NCBI GenBank assembly: GCA_964598355.1
Contig: CAZRBN010000012.1
Coordinates: 1-23,610 of the forward strand
DNA from: DASQJJ01 sp964598355
GTDB taxonomy: Bacteria > Patescibacteriota > Microgenomatia > Levybacterales > UBA12049
Length of the DNA: 23,610 nucleotides
Direction: 5' to 3'
Shown here: one piece after another, positions 22,608 to 23,610 of the stretch
Position numbering within the stretch: position 1 is the stretch's first letter
Layout of the letters: every line of letters starts with the position of its first letter
Position numbers and translations under genes: made by a program
Notes under the pieces: generated by a model
Databases searched by the model: none
Seen by the model: the letters and a program-made list of their open reading frames with translations, nothing else
Told to the model about the DNA's origin: nothing

Positions 22608-23610
22608 ATGCTCATCAAGCCTCAAACTTCAAATTTTGCCAAAATCCGCGTAGTTGGCGTCGGTGGAGGAGGAACAAATGCTTTAGCTTCCATGATATCC
22701 AATAATCAAATTCAAGGAGTCGATTTTATTGCAGTCAACACAGATGCTCAGGCTCTTTTACTTAATCCATCTCCTGCAAAAATTCAAATTGGAGAAAAGC
22801 TTACCAAAGGACTTGGAAGTGGAGGAGATCCAGAAATCGGTCATCAGGCTGCTGAAGAATCTCTTGAAAAAATCAAAGACATGCTGCATGGATCTGACAT
22901 GGTTTTTGTGGCAGCAGGTATGGGAGGCGGTACCGGTACTGGAGCAGCTCCAGTTATTGCAAAAATTGCCAAAGAATTAGGAGCACTTACTATTGCTGTT
23001 GTCACCAAGCCATTTGCATTTGAAGGGACACGACGCATGGTAAATGCAGAAGATGGTATAGACCAGCTGAAAGATAAAGTAGATACCCTTATTGTTATTC
23101 CAAATCAAAGAATTTTGGATGTTGTAGACAAAAAAGTAAGTCTTATTGAAGCATTCCGAGTTGCTGACTCAGTCCTCTCCCAAGGTGTACAAGGTATTTC
23201 AGACCTTATTACACTTCCTGGTCTGATTAACGTAGACTTTGCCGATGTTCGCTCTATTATGACCAATGCAGGTAGTGCTCTTATGGGTATTGGTACTGGG
23301 AGTGGAGAAAATAAAGCGCAGACAGCAGCACGAGCAGCTGTCTCCTCACCACTTCTTGAAATTTCCATGGATGGGGCCCGAGGAGTTCTCTTCAATATTA
23401 CTGGAGGATCTGATATGTCTATGTCAGAAGTTGATGAAGCGGCAAAGATTATTTCAGAAGCAGCAGATCCTGATGCAAATATTATCTTTGGTACAACCAT
23501 TGATGAGAGCATGACAGATTCTATTAAAATTACTCTTGTTGCGACAGGCTTTGATCAAACCAAACAAAAATTATCTCAATTTGTCCCTGAGCCTTTAGGT
23601 GGGTATGGAC
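22608..23610 (+). CDS. ftsZ: Cell division protein FtsZ (3' end outside the window)
   Basis: The first 334 codons of a tubulin-like GTPase that forms the division ring. It starts MLIKPQTSNFAKIRVVGVGGGGTNAL. The tubulin signature G106-G-G-T-G-T-G112, the NTDAQALL segment, TKPFAFEG and the T7 loop N208-V-D-F-A-D213, which completes the neighbour's GTPase site, are all intact. The core GTPase and C-terminal subdomain are nearly complete; the linker and C-terminal peptide that bind FtsA are cut off by the window end. The ATG at 22608 gives the normal short N-terminal tail. Other frames across this region are shadows. It is transcribed in the same direction as ftsA, after a 107-bp spacer. Confidence 0.97.
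   Translation, partial: MLIKPQTSNFAKIRVVGVGGGGTNALASMISNNQIQGVDFIAVNTDAQALLLNPSPAKIQIGEKLTKGLGSGGDPEIGHQAAEESLEKIKDMLHGSDMVFVAAGMGGGTGTGAAPVIAKIAKELGALTIAVVTKPFAFEGTRRMVNAEDGIDQLKDKVDTLIVIPNQRILDVVDKKVSLIEAFRVADSVLSQGVQGISDLITLPGLINVDFADVRSIMTNAGSALMGIGTGSGENKAQTAARAAVSSPLLEISMDGARGVLFNITGGSDMSMSEVDEAAKIISEAADPDANIIFGTTIDESMTDSIKITLVATGFDQTKQKLSQFVPEPLGGYG

Noticed and set aside
22247..22705. 152-codon open frame spanning the end of ftsA, the spacer and the start of ftsZ
   Set aside because: It is out of frame with both ftsA and ftsZ, whose motifs are intact; composition is shadow-like.
23105..23512. 135-codon minus-strand frame opposite ftsZ
   Set aside because: Antisense shadow with Ser/Ala/Pro-rich composition typical of reversed coding sequence.
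1..23610. CRISPR array, tRNA, rRNA, integrase or transposase
   Set aside because: Looked for on both strands; no spaced direct repeats of CRISPR type, no tRNA cloverleaf and no recombinase motif were found.

Overview
The window is an AT-rich stretch, read in the standard bacterial code (TGA is used as a stop, e.g. at 342-344 and 7943-7945). It is almost entirely a division and cell wall (dcw) locus. Gene content, N-terminally shortened MurE/MurF ligases, a shortened glycine loop in MurG, a minimal FtsQ-like protein and very compact packing suggest a Candidate Phyla Radiation (Patescibacteria) genome, probably Microgenomates-like. TGA as stop argues against the SR1/Gracilibacteria lineages. 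This assignment is inference; no rRNA or ribosomal protein gene is present to prove it.

Layout: (1) 60-2026 ftsL-like and ftsI, overlapping. (2) 2120-3451 a MurF-type ligase, with a convergent DUF192 gene (3437-3745, minus) overlapping its 3' end. (3) 3936-9942 murE, murC, murA, a stand-alone GlmU-type uridylyltransferase and a second GlmU-like two-domain protein with a left-handed beta-helix acyltransferase half. (4) 10030-10686 a HAD hydrolase. (5) 10690-12811 a glmS ribozyme and glmS. (6) 12872-17394 a tight four-gene unit: alpha/beta hydrolase, a MurF-like ligase fused behind several membrane helices, a DegT-type aminotransferase with an internal hydrophobic segment, and a FemAB/FemX-type aminoacyl transferase. 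(7) 17434-23610 mraY, ftsW, murG, ftsQ-like, ftsA and ftsZ (cut by the window end).

Together the genes make GlcN-6-P and UDP-GlcNAc (GlmS, GlmU-like pair), UDP-MurNAc-peptide (MurA, C, E, F), lipid I and II (MraY, MurG), polymerise and cross-link septal wall (FtsW, FtsI) and build the divisome (FtsL, FtsQ-like, FtsA, FtsZ). MurB, MurD, Ddl, GlmM and RsmH/MraZ are not in the window. The four-gene unit is the best candidate for an uncharacterised, membrane-associated step that modifies the wall peptide.

Regulation: six genes have a good -10 hexamer only 6-8 nt before the start codon (2120, 3745 minus, 3936, 11036, 17434, 18555), suggesting leaderless transcripts. Only the gene at 7942 has a textbook Shine-Dalgarno. 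The glmS ribozyme has an intergenic palindrome inserted in one of its hairpin loops. I see no convincing intrinsic terminator, tRNA, CRISPR array or transposase.
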